Numbered from the stretch's first letter, positions 16,588-25,662 are shown. The stretch is DNA of 64,000 bases from Tropicibacter sp. R16_0 (GCF_017743935.1 NZ_JAGHRE010000007.1:186001-250000), one strand, 5' to 3'. Notes: generated by a model not told the origin, from the letters alone. Program-made: numbers and translations.

Positions 16588-16785
16588 ATGTGGGAAAGAG
16601 TAAAGAATATCTTCAGGGATGAAGACGGTGCAGTTACCGTTGACTGGGTTGTGCTGTGCGCCGCAGTCGTTGGTTTAGCCGGGGCAACAATCGCCTCGCT
16701 TCATGGCCCCACTGGTGACGTATCTTCAGCGTTGAACGACTCGCTCAGCAACTCGACCGTAGCAGTCCCCGTTGGTGGCGAATAA
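16588..16785 (+). CDS. Flp-family type IVb pilin 2
   Basis: A 65-aa paralogue of the preceding pilin with the same length, the same ...DEDG/AVTVDWVVL processing site with Asp5-Trp6, and a tail ending NSTVAVPVGGE that mirrors NSTVATAVGGE of pilin 1. The helix and mid-region differ (LCAAVVGLAG, HGPTGD), so this is a diverged duplicate rather than a recent copy. A ribosome site AGAGAGGAA precedes the ATG. It may be a minor pilin or an expression variant. A hairpin ACGTCAG-CCCGGC-CTGACGT at 16872-16891 lies downstream. Confidence 0.88.
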   Translation: MWERVKNIFRDEDGAVTVDWVVLCAAVVGLAGATIASLHGPTGDVSSALNDSLSNSTVAVPVGGE

Positions 16786-16940
16786 TTCGCCGACGCCGAG
16801 GACCGCAATCAGGTCTGGTCAACGTCTGACAGAGCCACAGTCTCGATCGCAGCCAGAAGGCTGCTTTCGGCACGTCAGCCCGGCCTGACGTCAAAAATCA
16901 AACCCAGCTACAGTTGTTACAAAAGCTAATCAACAAACAT

Positions 16941-16979
16941 CGAATTGGCCCCTATTGTCCCTTTTTGTGACACAATTGG
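16941..16979 (+). promoter_or_regulatory. Tad promoter motif upstream of cpaB
   Basis: CGAATTGG (16941-16948) is followed by a second AATTGG (16974-16979), the two AATTGG cores being exactly 31 bases apart (about three helical turns). The second core is part of the palindrome ATTGGCCAAT. The same pair at the same 31-base spacing occurs upstream of cpaE. It lies 81 bases before the cpaB ATG. A shared activator is inference. Confidence 0.55.
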
Positions 16980-17059
16980 CCAATAGCTGTGAGCATGGGT
17001 GTTTGCGTCGAGGGCTTTGTCCCAAAGGACGCAGGTGAGTACGAAATAAGAGGTGGAAC

Positions 17060-17917
17060 ATGCGTGCAGTGTTTGGATTGGTGTTGATCGTGGGCGTCGC
17101 CTTGGCGGGCGGTGCGGTCATGATGGCACAGAAATACATCGCCGCTCATAAAAATGAGCTGGCCAGGGAACGCCAGGCCCGGCAAGCCGTTGTTCCGACC
17201 CAGGATGTCTTTGTCGCAACCCGCGCGCTGCGCTATGGCGAGCGGCTCAACAAGGACGACGTTCGGGTGGTGAAATGGCCGGTGAGCGCCATGCCCGAGG
17301 GGTCGTTCTCGGATGTGAACATCCTGTTCCCAGAAAACACCGAAGACAATCGGTTCGTGTTGCGCGCCATGGAAAAAGACGAGGCCATCATGGCCATCAA
17401 GGTCACCGCCCCTGGCGAAGATGCGGGCCTGACCTCGCAGTTGCAGCGAGGTATGCGAGCCTTTGCGATCCGCGTTGACGTGTCTTCGGGCGTGTCCGGC
17501 TTCCTGCGTCCCGGCGACCGCGTCGACGTGTATTGGACCGGCAACATCGGCGACACAGTCGAAGGGGCCCGAGGCGAAGTAACCCGCCTGATCCAAGCCG
17601 GCATCAACCTGATTGCCGTTGACCAGATTGCGGGCGGCGATCTGACCGGGGCCACCATTGCGCGCACGGTCACCGTCTCGGCCCGGCCTGAACAGGTTGC
17701 AGCCTTGGCACAGGCCCAAACCACCGGGCGACTGTCGCTGTCGCTGGTGGGCGCCGAAGACGACACCATCGCGGCGGCCATCGAAGTGAACCAGCGCTCG
17801 CTCTTGGGGTTGGGTGAGCTCGAAGCTGCGCCGCAACAGGTGGAAGAGAAGGTTTGCACCATTCGCACCCGTCGTGGCGCCGAAGTTATGGAAATTCCGA
17901 TCCCCTGCACAAACTGA
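17060..17917 (+). CDS. cpaB: Flp pilus assembly protein CpaB (RcpC)
   Basis: A 285-aa periplasmic protein anchored by an N-terminal hydrophobic segment (about 1-24). It contains a SAF domain (about 47-115, VFVATRALRYGERLNKDDVR) and the RcpC/CpaB core with GVSGFLRPGDRVDVYWTG. CpaB associates with the secretin CpaC and is needed for Flp pilus export. GAGGTGGAAC precedes the ATG. It is followed by an intrinsic terminator, so it may be transcribed apart from cpaC. Confidence 0.94.
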   Translation: MRAVFGLVLIVGVALAGGAVMMAQKYIAAHKNELARERQARQAVVPTQDVFVATRALRYGERLNKDDVRVVKWPVSAMPEGSFSDVNILFPENTEDNRFVLRAMEKDEAIMAIKVTAPGEDAGLTSQLQRGMRAFAIRVDVSSGVSGFLRPGDRVDVYWTGNIGDTVEGARGEVTRLIQAGINLIAVDQIAGGDLTGATIARTVTVSARPEQVAALAQAQTTGRLSLSLVGAEDDTIAAAIEVNQRSLLGLGELEAAPQQVEEKVCTIRTRRGAEVMEIPIPCTN

Positions 17918-17937
17918 TGATAAATCAGACAGTTACC

Positions 17938-17972
17938 AAAAGAGGTCTGCGCGTTTTGTGCGGACCTCTTTT
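17938..17972 (+). terminator. Intrinsic terminator after cpaB
   Basis: AAAAGAGGTCTGC (17938-17950) pairs with GCGGACCTCTTTT (17960-17972) with one wobble. The stem ends in A4/T4, so it could work in both directions. It lies 20 bases past the cpaB stop, inside the pilus gene cluster. Confidence 0.8.
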
Positions 17973-18109
17973 GTGTTGTTGCTTGGACCACACATAAGAA
18001 AAGCCCCGGAAACCATTGATTCTTGCAAAAAAATCGGAACTGGCGCACAGTGGCGCAAAGAGCGGGCAAAAAGACCCGGGTTTGAGGCGTGATCGGAGAG
18101 GCAGGTCAC

Positions 18110-19519
18110 ATGAAGATTGATGGATGGATCAAAGCAGCCCTGCTGGGGCTGTCGCTGGCGTGTACCCCGATCATCGGATCCATGGCGCAGGCGGAAAATC
18201 TGCGTGTTGTGAAAAAGGGCACGGCGGCAACGCTGGATGTGCCCATGAACCGCGCGGTGGTTGTCGAAAGCGACGAACCCTTTGCGGAACTCAGTATCGC
18301 CAACCCCGGAATTGCCGATATTTCGTCTCTGTCGGATCGCACGATCTATGTGCTGGGCAAATCGCCCGGTCTGACCACCCTTACCCTGTTGGATGCCACC
18401 GGCCGCCTGATCACCAATGTGAACGTGCGCGTGGCAGCAGATGTGACCGAGTTCAAGGAACGTCTGGGGCAGATCCTGCCAGGGGAAAGAATTGAAGTCC
18501 GCACCGCCAACGACGGCATCGTCCTGTCCGGCACGGTCTCCAGCGCCCAACGCCTCCAGCGGGCCCTGGATCTGGCCGAACGCTATGCACCCGAACGGGT
18601 ATCGAACCTGATGAGCGTGGGTGGCGTGCAGCAGGTCATGCTCAAGGTCCGCTTTGCCGAGATGCAGCGGTCGGTTTCGAAATCGCTCAGTGCCTCGCTG
18701 GGCTTCAGCGGCGGTGACGCGACCGGTGGTATCAACACCCTGAACAACCAGCCGAACCTGACCGGCGCCCTGAACGGAAACATTCCGGCGACAAACCAGA
18801 ACACTGGCGCGATCCTTTTCGGTTTCAGCGCGGGCGCGACGCAGATCCGCCTGCTGATCGAAGCTTTGGAGCGTAAAGGCGTTGTCCGCACGCTGGCGGA
18901 ACCGAACCTGTCGGCCCTGTCGGGCCAAGAGGCCAAGTTCCTGGCAGGCGGCGAGTATCCGATCCCGGTGGCGCAACGCGACGGGCTGTTTTCGGTTGAA
19001 TACAAACCCTTCGGCATCGAACTGAGCTTTGTTCCGCGCGTTGTCGACGGTGATCTGATCAACCTGGAACTGCTGGCGGCCGTCTCCTCGCTTGACCCCA
19101 ACAACAGTGTGGTTGTGAACGGGTTCAACATCGCCGCGTTTGCGCGGCGCGAAACATCGACCACGGTGGAGCTGCGCGATGGTGAAAGCTTTGCCATTGC
19201 CGGTCTGATCGAAGACGAATTCCTCGACAACAACTCGCAACTGCCCTGGATCGGGGATGTTCCCGTGCTGGGCACGTTGTTCCGCAGCGCCAACTATCAG
19301 CGCAGCCAGACCGAGCTGGTGATTATCGTGACCGCGCATTTGGTCACCCCCACCCGGGGCGAGGCGCTGGCCCTGCCGACGGATCGGGTAAAACCGCCAA
19401 GCGAGAACGGCCTGTTCCTGTATGGCCAGGTTGCACGCACCGAACGTGCCGGTGGCGGGGCGGCCTCGGAAGTGGCCAAGCAAGATTTCAGCGGCTCGTA
19501 TGGCTACGTGCTGGACTAA
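18110..19519 (+). CDS. cpaC: Flp pilus secretin CpaC (RcpA)
   Basis: Outer-membrane secretin forming the pilus exit channel. The 469-aa precursor has a signal peptide (MKIDGWIKAALLGLSLACTP to AQA), an N-terminal domain with GKSPGLTTLTL, a BON-like ring domain and the C-terminal secretin domain with VPVLGTLFRS and ELVIIVTAHLV. The start at 18110 has GGAGAGG 9 bases upstream. The gene ends 16 bases before the OmpA-type lipoprotein gene. Length and domains fit the type IVb secretin family. Confidence 0.95.
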   Translation: MKIDGWIKAALLGLSLACTPIIGSMAQAENLRVVKKGTAATLDVPMNRAVVVESDEPFAELSIANPGIADISSLSDRTIYVLGKSPGLTTLTLLDATGRLITNVNVRVAADVTEFKERLGQILPGERIEVRTANDGIVLSGTVSSAQRLQRALDLAERYAPERVSNLMSVGGVQQVMLKVRFAEMQRSVSKSLSASLGFSGGDATGGINTLNNQPNLTGALNGNIPATNQNTGAILFGFSAGATQIRLLIEALERKGVVRTLAEPNLSALSGQEAKFLAGGEYPIPVAQRDGLFSVEYKPFGIELSFVPRVVDGDLINLELLAAVSSLDPNNSVVVNGFNIAAFARRETSTTVELRDGESFAIAGLIEDEFLDNNSQLPWIGDVPVLGTLFRSANYQRSQTELVIIVTAHLVTPTRGEALALPTDRVKPPSENGLFLYGQVARTERAGGGAASEVAKQDFSGSYGYVLD

Positions 19520-19535
19520 ACAAGGGATGGGTCCG

Positions 19536-20162
19536 ATGCATAAATGGGTTGTCTCACTGGGTTTGATGGTTGCCGTTGCAGCCTGTGGTCGCGAGGCCGG
19601 ATACGAGGTAGATTCGGGTACTTTCGGCAACTCCACCCTGAACAACACACAAATGCAGAACGGCGAACGCAACTTTGCCCAGACCCTGGCTGACAGATTC
19701 GCGCGCGAAGTGCCCAATCAGATCAACTTTGCCTTTGACAGTGCAGCCTTGGACGATACAGCCCGCCAAACCCTGCTGAAACAGGCCAACTTCATTCGTC
19801 AGTTTCCCGAAGTGAAGTTCCGCGTTTACGGCCACACCGACGCGGTTGGCTCGGCCTCGTACAACAAGCGCCTGGGATTGCGGCGCGCGCAGGCCGTTGT
19901 TGCCTTTTTTGCAGCCCAAGGCATCGAGCGCTCGCGGCTCGAGGCGCTGGCCTCGTTCGGAGAAACCAGACCGCTGGTGAACACCCCTGATCGGGACCGC
20001 CGCAACCGCCGCACCGTGACCGAGGTTTCGGGCTTTGTCGGCCGCCATCCCACTGTTTTGGATGGAAAATATGCGCAGATCATCTATCGCGACTACGTCA
20101 AGAGCGCCGAGGCCCCGACCAAAGTGACCTCGACCGCGAGCTCGGGTGGCTTCAACGAGTAA
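19536..20162 (+). CDS. OmpA-family lipoprotein of the Tad locus
   Basis: A 208-aa lipoprotein precursor: MHKWVVSLGLMVAVAAC with the lipobox at Cys17, then an OmpA C-terminal peptidoglycan-binding domain (about 55-165) with INFAFDSAALDD, YGHTDAVGSASYN and NRRTVTEVSG. It occupies the position where many Tad loci place the CpaD or TadG-type component. It could tether the secretin to peptidoglycan, as Pal does for Tol; that is inference. The ATG at 19536 gives the signal peptide. An alternative ATG lies three codons upstream. Confidence 0.9.
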   Translation: MHKWVVSLGLMVAVAACGREAGYEVDSGTFGNSTLNNTQMQNGERNFAQTLADRFAREVPNQINFAFDSAALDDTARQTLLKQANFIRQFPEVKFRVYGHTDAVGSASYNKRLGLRRAQAVVAFFAAQGIERSRLEALASFGETRPLVNTPDRDRRNRRTVTEVSGFVGRHPTVLDGKYAQIIYRDYVKSAEAPTKVTSTASSGGFNE

Positions 20163-20171
20163 CAATCCAAG

Positions 20172-20228
20172 CGAATTGGGCGGTATCGTCGCCCATTTCC
20201 CTACAATTGGTTTGTTTCGGCCCAAATC
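20172..20228 (+). promoter_or_regulatory. Tad promoter motif upstream of cpaE
   Basis: CGAATTGG (20172-20179) and a second AATTGG (20205-20210) repeat the cpaB arrangement with the identical 31-base spacing. TGGGCG and CGCCCA form a hairpin around the spacer, as in the flp promoter. GGCCCAAATC (20219-20228) is shared with the flp upstream region. The 190-base gap to the cpaE ATG contains no other gene, so a promoter for cpaE-tadABC is likely here. Confidence 0.55.
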
Positions 20229-20352
20229 TCGCCCAACTTCACAGCGACATTGCTTCCAATAGGTGACGTGCGACCGTTTTCAGGTTGCGCGACAGCATCT
20301 GAACCGAACTGGGCAAGTTCGTTTCCGGTGCCCCGTAAAGAGGATGAAGGCA

Positions 20353-21591
20353 ATGAGCAGTGTAGCGCCACAACCTGAAAACAGCCCGATCCTGGCCTGT
20401 ACGGTCAGCCGGGACGTGCAGAATTTCGATCTGTTGATCGAGGACATGGAAACCGCACTTGGCGAAAGCTGGGGCGACCTGGGATTTGCCGAGGCACTGG
20501 CGTTTTTTGGACAGCGCGAAGCAGAATCGCTCGAGTTCATCGCGTTGGCTATTGACGGCGATGATGAAGACAACCTGGTTCTGATGGGTGAGATCATCGC
20601 GCAGGCCAAATCTCGGGGCGTCAAGGTCATCCTCATCGCCGAAGATGTGACACCGGCGTCGCTTCACCAGCTTTTGCGCAAGGGGGCAGATGAATTCGTT
20701 CCCTATCCCCTGCCCGAACATGAACTGCAGTCCGCCATCGACCGGCTGAGTTCACCAGAGCCGGAGCCGCAACAAAGCCAACACAACACTGCCCAGCTGA
20801 AGTCGGGCAGCTCGAAAGAGGGCGCGCTGATCGTCGTGCACGGTTTGGCAGGTGGAACCGGCGCCACAACGATGGCAGTGAACCTGGCCTGGGAACTGAC
20901 CAACGTGGAAAAGGACAACCCGCCCAGCGTCTGTCTGCTGGATCTGGACCTGCAATATGGCTCGGTGTCCACCTATCTGGACCTGCCGCGCCGCGAGGCC
21001 GTGTTCGAAATGATGTCGGACACCGACAACATGGATGAAGAGGTTTTTGGCCAGGCATTGCTGAGCTTTGAGGACAAGCTGCAGGTTCTGACAGCACCGT
21101 CGGACATGGTGCCGTTGGACATCATCACGCCCGAAGACATCGAACGCGTGATCGAAATGGCGCGGGCGCACTTCGACTATGTCGTTGTCGATATGCCCAA
21201 GACGCTGGTGCAGTGGTCGGAAACCGTGTTGCAGGCCGCTCATGTCTATTTTGCGCTGATCGAGCTGGACATGCGTTCTGCGCAGAACGCCCTGCGCATG
21301 AAACGCGCGCTGCAATCAGAGGACCTGCCGTTCAACAAGTTGCGCTTTGCCCTGAACCGGGCGCCCAAGTTCACCGACCTGAGCGGCAAGAGCCGGGTCA
21401 AGCGCATGGGCGAATCCCTTGGGATTTCCATCGACCTGCAACTGCCGGACGGCGGCAAGCAGGTCACACAAGGTGCCGATCACGGTCTGCCTTTGGCCTC
21501 GTCCGCTGTCAAAAACCCGCTGCGCAAGGAAATCGCGAAGCTCGCGCAATCCTTGCATGACCTGGGGCGCAGCGACGCCGAGGCCGCGTAA
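20353..21591 (+). CDS. cpaE: Pilus assembly ATPase-like protein CpaE (TadZ)
   Basis: TadZ localises the Tad machinery to its site of assembly. The 412-aa protein has an N-terminal receiver-like domain (about 10-130) and a C-terminal MinD/ParA-type domain (about 155-400) with LLDLDLQYGSVS and VVVDMPKTLVQW. Its deviant Walker A reads GLAGGTGATTMA (about 164-175), lacking both signature lysines of ParA/MinD, so hydrolysis is doubtful; many TadZ proteins share this feature. The start at 20353 has AGGATGAAGG upstream. Confidence 0.93.
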   Translation: MSSVAPQPENSPILACTVSRDVQNFDLLIEDMETALGESWGDLGFAEALAFFGQREAESLEFIALAIDGDDEDNLVLMGEIIAQAKSRGVKVILIAEDVTPASLHQLLRKGADEFVPYPLPEHELQSAIDRLSSPEPEPQQSQHNTAQLKSGSSKEGALIVVHGLAGGTGATTMAVNLAWELTNVEKDNPPSVCLLDLDLQYGSVSTYLDLPRREAVFEMMSDTDNMDEEVFGQALLSFEDKLQVLTAPSDMVPLDIITPEDIERVIEMARAHFDYVVVDMPKTLVQWSETVLQAAHVYFALIELDMRSAQNALRMKRALQSEDLPFNKLRFALNRAPKFTDLSGKSRVKRMGESLGISIDLQLPDGGKQVTQGADHGLPLASSAVKNPLRKEIAKLAQSLHDLGRSDAEAA

Positions 21592-21614
21592 ACGAGTAAG
21601 ATTGGGGGACTGAG

Positions 21615-23060
21615 ATGTTTTCGAGATACAAAAAGAACGCCAAGGCCGAACCGGTGCAACCGGCCAAGCCTGTCAAAAAGGTCGAAGCAGCGCCCAGCGC
21701 ACCCCAGCCGAAACCTGCGCAAGCCAGCTTGCGCAAGCCGGTTGCCCCCAAGGCCGCCACCGCAGCGCCTGCCGACAAAGACCGCAAACGCAAAGAGCGG
21801 ATGGGCGAGATCAAGATCGAGCTTCACCGCGAACTGCTGGAAAACCTGAACCTCGCCGCGCTGGAACATGCCGCCGAGGCGGAATTGCGCAACGAAATCA
21901 GCACCATCACCAGTGAAATCCTGGAAGCCAAAGGCATCGTGCTCAACCGCGAGGATCGCACGACGCTGAACAAGGATCTCTATGACGAGGTCACCGGCCT
22001 GGGCCCGCTGGAGACGCTGCTCCAGGACGAAACCGTCAACGATATCCTGGTCAACGGCCCGCAACAGGTCTTTGTCGAACGTGCCGGTAAGCTGGAACTC
22101 AGCGATGTGACGTTCAAGGATGAAAAGCACCTGATGCGGATCATCGACAAGATCGTCTCGGCCGTAGGTCGCCGCGTTGATGAATCCAACCCCTACGTTG
22201 ACGCTCGCCTGGCAGATGGTTCGCGTTTTAACGCGATGGTACCTCCGATTGCTGTCGACGGCTCGCTGGTTTCCATTCGTAAGTTCAAAAAAGACAAGCT
22301 GGGCATTGATGATCTGGTCAATTTCGGTGCCTTTACCGAAGAAATGGCTGCTTATCTGCAGGCGGCTGTTTCAACGCGGCTTAACGTGATCGTCTCGGGC
22401 GGTACGGGTTCAGGTAAGACCACAACGCTCAACGCGCTGTCGTCGTTCATCGACAACGCCGAACGTATCCTGACGATCGAGGATACGGCGGAACTTCAGC
22501 TGCAGCAGACCCACGTGGGCCGGATGGAAAGCCGCCCGCCCAACGTTGAAGGCAAGGGTGAGGTTTCGCCCCGCGACTGTCTGAAAAACGCCCTGCGGAT
22601 GCGCCCCGACCGCATCATCGTCGGCGAGACGCGCGGCGAGGAAGTCATCGACATGCTGCAAGCGATGAACACCGGCCACGACGGGTCGATGACCACGATC
22701 CACGCCAACAGCGCCCGCGATGGGGTCAGCCGTCTGGAAAACATGATCGCGATGGCCGGGATCGAGATGCCGATCAAGGCGGTCCGCTCGCAGATCTCAT
22801 CGGCCGTGAACCTGATCGTACAGGCCTCGCGCTTGCAGGACGGCAGCCGCCGCATGACCTCGATCACCGAGATTACCGGTATGGAAGGCGACGTGATCTC
22901 GATGCAGGAAATCTTTCGCTATCAGCGCGTAGGTCTCACGCCCGACAACAAGATCATCGGCCATTTCACCGCCACCGGCGTGCGCAGCCACTATTCCGAA
23001 CGGTTCCGGATGTGGGGGTATGACCTGCCGCCGTCCATCTATGAACCGACGACCATGTAA
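21615..23060 (+). CDS. tadA: Pilus assembly ATPase TadA (CpaF)
   Basis: Secretion-superfamily hexameric ATPase that powers Flp pilus assembly and retraction at the inner membrane. The 481-aa protein has a Lys/Ala/Pro-rich N-terminal tail (about 5-60), then the conserved core: GPLETLLQDETVNDILVNGP, Walker A GGTGSGKT (262-269), the Asp box and ALRMRPDRIIVGE Walker B, and GSMTTIHANS. It follows cpaE by 23 bases and precedes tadB by 11. Fully intact. Confidence 0.97.
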   Translation: MFSRYKKNAKAEPVQPAKPVKKVEAAPSAPQPKPAQASLRKPVAPKAATAAPADKDRKRKERMGEIKIELHRELLENLNLAALEHAAEAELRNEISTITSEILEAKGIVLNREDRTTLNKDLYDEVTGLGPLETLLQDETVNDILVNGPQQVFVERAGKLELSDVTFKDEKHLMRIIDKIVSAVGRRVDESNPYVDARLADGSRFNAMVPPIAVDGSLVSIRKFKKDKLGIDDLVNFGAFTEEMAAYLQAAVSTRLNVIVSGGTGSGKTTTLNALSSFIDNAERILTIEDTAELQLQQTHVGRMESRPPNVEGKGEVSPRDCLKNALRMRPDRIIVGETRGEEVIDMLQAMNTGHDGSMTTIHANSARDGVSRLENMIAMAGIEMPIKAVRSQISSAVNLIVQASRLQDGSRRMTSITEITGMEGDVISMQEIFRYQRVGLTPDNKIIGHFTATGVRSHYSERFRMWGYDLPPSIYEPTTM

Positions 23061-23071
23061 GGGGATCAGCC

Positions 23072-24040
23072 ATGCAATTGAGTGCAGAACCAATCATCTA
23101 TGGCCTGATCTTTGTGGGCGTCATCGTGCTGATCAACGGCATTTATCTGGTCGCCTTTGGCAAGTCGATCAGCCTGAACAGCCGGGTAAACCGCCGCCTG
23201 GACATGCTGGACAAGGGCGTTGGACGCGAACAGGTGCTGGAACAGCTGCGCAAGGAAATGCAGCAGCACATGAAATCAACGTCGATCCCGCTGTATTCGC
23301 TTTTGGCGGAACGGGCACAAAAAGCGGCGATTGCTTTCACACCGCGCCAGTTGATCATGATCATGATCGGGCTGGCCGGCGTTGCTTTTGTTGGTCTCAG
23401 CATCGGGACCCAGACCGAAGTGCCCCTGCGCGTCGGCGCATCGATACTGATGAGTGTCGGAGGGGTCTATTTCTGGGTCAACGGCAAGGCCAAAAAGCGC
23501 ATGGCCCTGTTCGAAGAGCAACTGCCCGATGCGGTGGAATTGATGGTGCGCAGCCTGCGCGTGGGGCACCCCTTTGTGTCCGCCATTCAGATCGTCGCAA
23601 AAGAATCCGAAGACCCGATCGCAACAGAGTTTGGTATCATCGCCGATGAAAGCGCCTATGGTCGCGAGGTGGGCGAGGCGTTGAAAGAGATGGCCGAGCG
23701 CCTGGACATGCAGGATTTGCGCTTTCTGGCTGTGGCCGTGACCATTCAGCAGCAATCAGGTGGTAACCTGGCCGAGGTTCTGGCCGGTCTGGCCAAGGTG
23801 ATCCGCGCGCGCTTCCGCCTGTTCCGCCGTGTGAAGGCCATCACCGCCGAGGCGCAGTGGTCGGGTAAGTTCTTGTCCGCCTTCCCTTTGATCGCGCTGG
23901 CCGTGATCCTGGTCAACGACCCCGCCTACTATGACGGCGTGATGGACCATCCGTGGTTCATTCCGGCCTGCTTCGTCGTGGGCATCCTGCTGGCCGCCAA
24001 CCTGTTCGTCATGCGCACGCTGACCAACATCAAAGTCTGA
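23072..24040 (+). CDS. tadB: Tad pilus inner-membrane platform protein TadB
   Basis: A 322-aa T2SSF-domain protein that forms, with TadC, the membrane platform driven by TadA. It has membrane helices at about 6-28, 90-112 and 115-130, the T2SSF domain around 155-280 with ELMVRSLRVGHPFVSAI and QQQSGGNLAEVLAGL, and two C-terminal helices. The order tadA-tadB-tadC is standard. AAGGGGATCAGCC precedes the ATG. Confidence 0.95.
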   Translation: MQLSAEPIIYGLIFVGVIVLINGIYLVAFGKSISLNSRVNRRLDMLDKGVGREQVLEQLRKEMQQHMKSTSIPLYSLLAERAQKAAIAFTPRQLIMIMIGLAGVAFVGLSIGTQTEVPLRVGASILMSVGGVYFWVNGKAKKRMALFEEQLPDAVELMVRSLRVGHPFVSAIQIVAKESEDPIATEFGIIADESAYGREVGEALKEMAERLDMQDLRFLAVAVTIQQQSGGNLAEVLAGLAKVIRARFRLFRRVKAITAEAQWSGKFLSAFPLIALAVILVNDPAYYDGVMDHPWFIPACFVVGILLAANLFVMRTLTNIKV

Positions 24041-24053
24041 AGGAGGGGGCAAA

Positions 24054-25037
24054 ATGGAGTTCCTGACGCAAATCAATGACCTTCTGACCGAGCATCTGGG
24101 CGAATTTGGCCCGCTGATCGTTGTCGGTATCCTGGGTCTGTTCATGATCCTTTTGACGGTTCCTTTGATGCTGAACCAACCCGAGGATCCGCTTAAGAAA
24201 CTCAAGCGGGACATTGACCCCAAAACCCAAAAGAAGCCCAAGAAAGAGCAGCTTAGACAGGGCGGGCGCAACGAGCAGCTCGACCGGTTTGCAACCTTTC
24301 TTGAACCGCAGGACGCCGAAGAGCTGTCGGCTATGCAGCTCAAGCTGCGCCAGGCTGGCTATCAATCCAAGGACGCGGTGCGGTTTTTCCACTTTGCCCA
24401 GTTCGCCTTGGGTATCTTTGGCCTGATTTGCGGGGTTGTCTACGTGACGATCATTGCCGCGGACCAGGACTTTGACAGCCAGGCCATGCTGATCCGCGTG
24501 CTGGGCCCGGGCGGCGTTGGCTACTTCCTGCCCCGTTACTGGATCACGCGTCGAGTCGAGACCCGCAAGGAGAACATCACCGCCGGCTTCCCGGACTCGC
24601 TGGACATGATGCTGGTCTGTGTCGAGGCTGGTCAGTCGCTGGATCAATCCATCGTTCGCGTCGCCAAGGAGCTGCGCGCCTCCTACCCCGATCTGGCGGA
24701 CGAGTTCGAAGTTGTCGCCTATGAGATGAAAGCGGGCAAGGACAAGGACAAGGTTCTGCGCGACATGGGTATCCGCTGCGGCGTGCCGGATGTGGCCTCG
24801 TTCGTGACCGTGCTGATCCAATCGGCCAGCTTTGGTACGTCAATTGCCGAAGCCTTGCGGGTTTACGCTGGGGAAATGCGTGACAAACGCGTGATGCGCG
24901 CCGAAGAGGCTGCAAACAAGTTGCCAACCAAAATGACGCTTGCCACAATGATGCTCACGGTTCCGCCGCTGCTGATCATCCTTGTTGGACCCTCGGCAAA
25001 AGGTATCATGGACCTGGGCAACATGAGCTCCAACTAA
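24054..25037 (+). CDS. tadC: Tad pilus inner-membrane platform protein TadC
   Basis: A 327-aa T2SSF-domain partner of TadB. It has an N-terminal helix (about 18-42), a Lys/Pro-rich cytoplasmic loop (50-70), paired helices at 118-160, the domain core with GFPDSLDMMLVCVEAGQSLD and IQSASFGTSIAEALR, and a terminal helix. GAAGGAGGGGG precedes the ATG. Length and topology are normal. Confidence 0.95.
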   Translation: MEFLTQINDLLTEHLGEFGPLIVVGILGLFMILLTVPLMLNQPEDPLKKLKRDIDPKTQKKPKKEQLRQGGRNEQLDRFATFLEPQDAEELSAMQLKLRQAGYQSKDAVRFFHFAQFALGIFGLICGVVYVTIIAADQDFDSQAMLIRVLGPGGVGYFLPRYWITRRVETRKENITAGFPDSLDMMLVCVEAGQSLDQSIVRVAKELRASYPDLADEFEVVAYEMKAGKDKDKVLRDMGIRCGVPDVASFVTVLIQSASFGTSIAEALRVYAGEMRDKRVMRAEEAANKLPTKMTLATMMLTVPPLLIILVGPSAKGIMDLGNMSSN

Positions 25038-25074
25038 CAAAAGGCACGGGCACGGTGTGAAGACAGGCACCCCC

Positions 25075-25632
25075 ATGAGAACAAGATTTCTGGCCATCGT
25101 TGCAGCGGCAACGGTGGCCTCTTGCACGTCCAACACTTTGGATGAGATACCCGATGGCCCCTTCCCCCCCGGGGTGGATCACAAGAAAGAGGCCGTCAGC
25201 GGCGTCGAGGTCGGGCAACGTCTGCTGAATGCGGGCGAATACGAACTCGCGCTTGATGCCTTTACGCGGGCTGCACTGGATCAAGGCATGACGACCGAGA
25301 TCCTGACAGGTCTGGGCACGGCCAACCTGGGCCTGGGACGGCTGGGGCAATCCGAACAGATGCTGCGCCGCGCCGTCAGGGAAGCCCCCGATTGGCCTGA
25401 AGCCTGGAACAACCTGGGTGTCGTGCTGATGGAAAAAGGCGAGTTGGCCGAAGCCACCGGAGTTTTCCGCAAAGCTTATGCGCTGGACAATGGCCAAAGT
25501 GACTCAATTCGGGATAATTTACGGATTGCACTCGCAAAATCCGAAAATCCTGATAATAATGCTGGACAACAACAAGAATATAAATTGGTGCAGCGAGGAC
25601 AGGGCGAGTTCCAGATCCGCAAGACACCATGA
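25075..25632 (+). CDS. TPR lipoprotein of the Tad locus (TadD-like) 1
   Basis: A 185-aa protein starting MRTRFLAIVAAATVASC, a lipoprotein signal with lipobox VASC at Cys17. At least three tetratricopeptide repeats follow (about 48-150), including AGEYELALDAFTRAALD and WPEAWNNLGVVLMEKGELAEA. TadD-type TPR proteins act as pilotins or assembly factors for the secretin. A GTG six codons upstream is possible, but the ATG at 25075 gives a proper signal and has AGG at good spacing. The last 30 residues are charged and Gln/Asn-rich. Confidence 0.88.
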   Translation: MRTRFLAIVAAATVASCTSNTLDEIPDGPFPPGVDHKKEAVSGVEVGQRLLNAGEYELALDAFTRAALDQGMTTEILTGLGTANLGLGRLGQSEQMLRRAVREAPDWPEAWNNLGVVLMEKGELAEATGVFRKAYALDNGQSDSIRDNLRIALAKSENPDNNAGQQQEYKLVQRGQGEFQIRKTP

Positions 25633-25662
25633 CTAGGGCAAGAGCAGTAAAGGACGCAAAAA

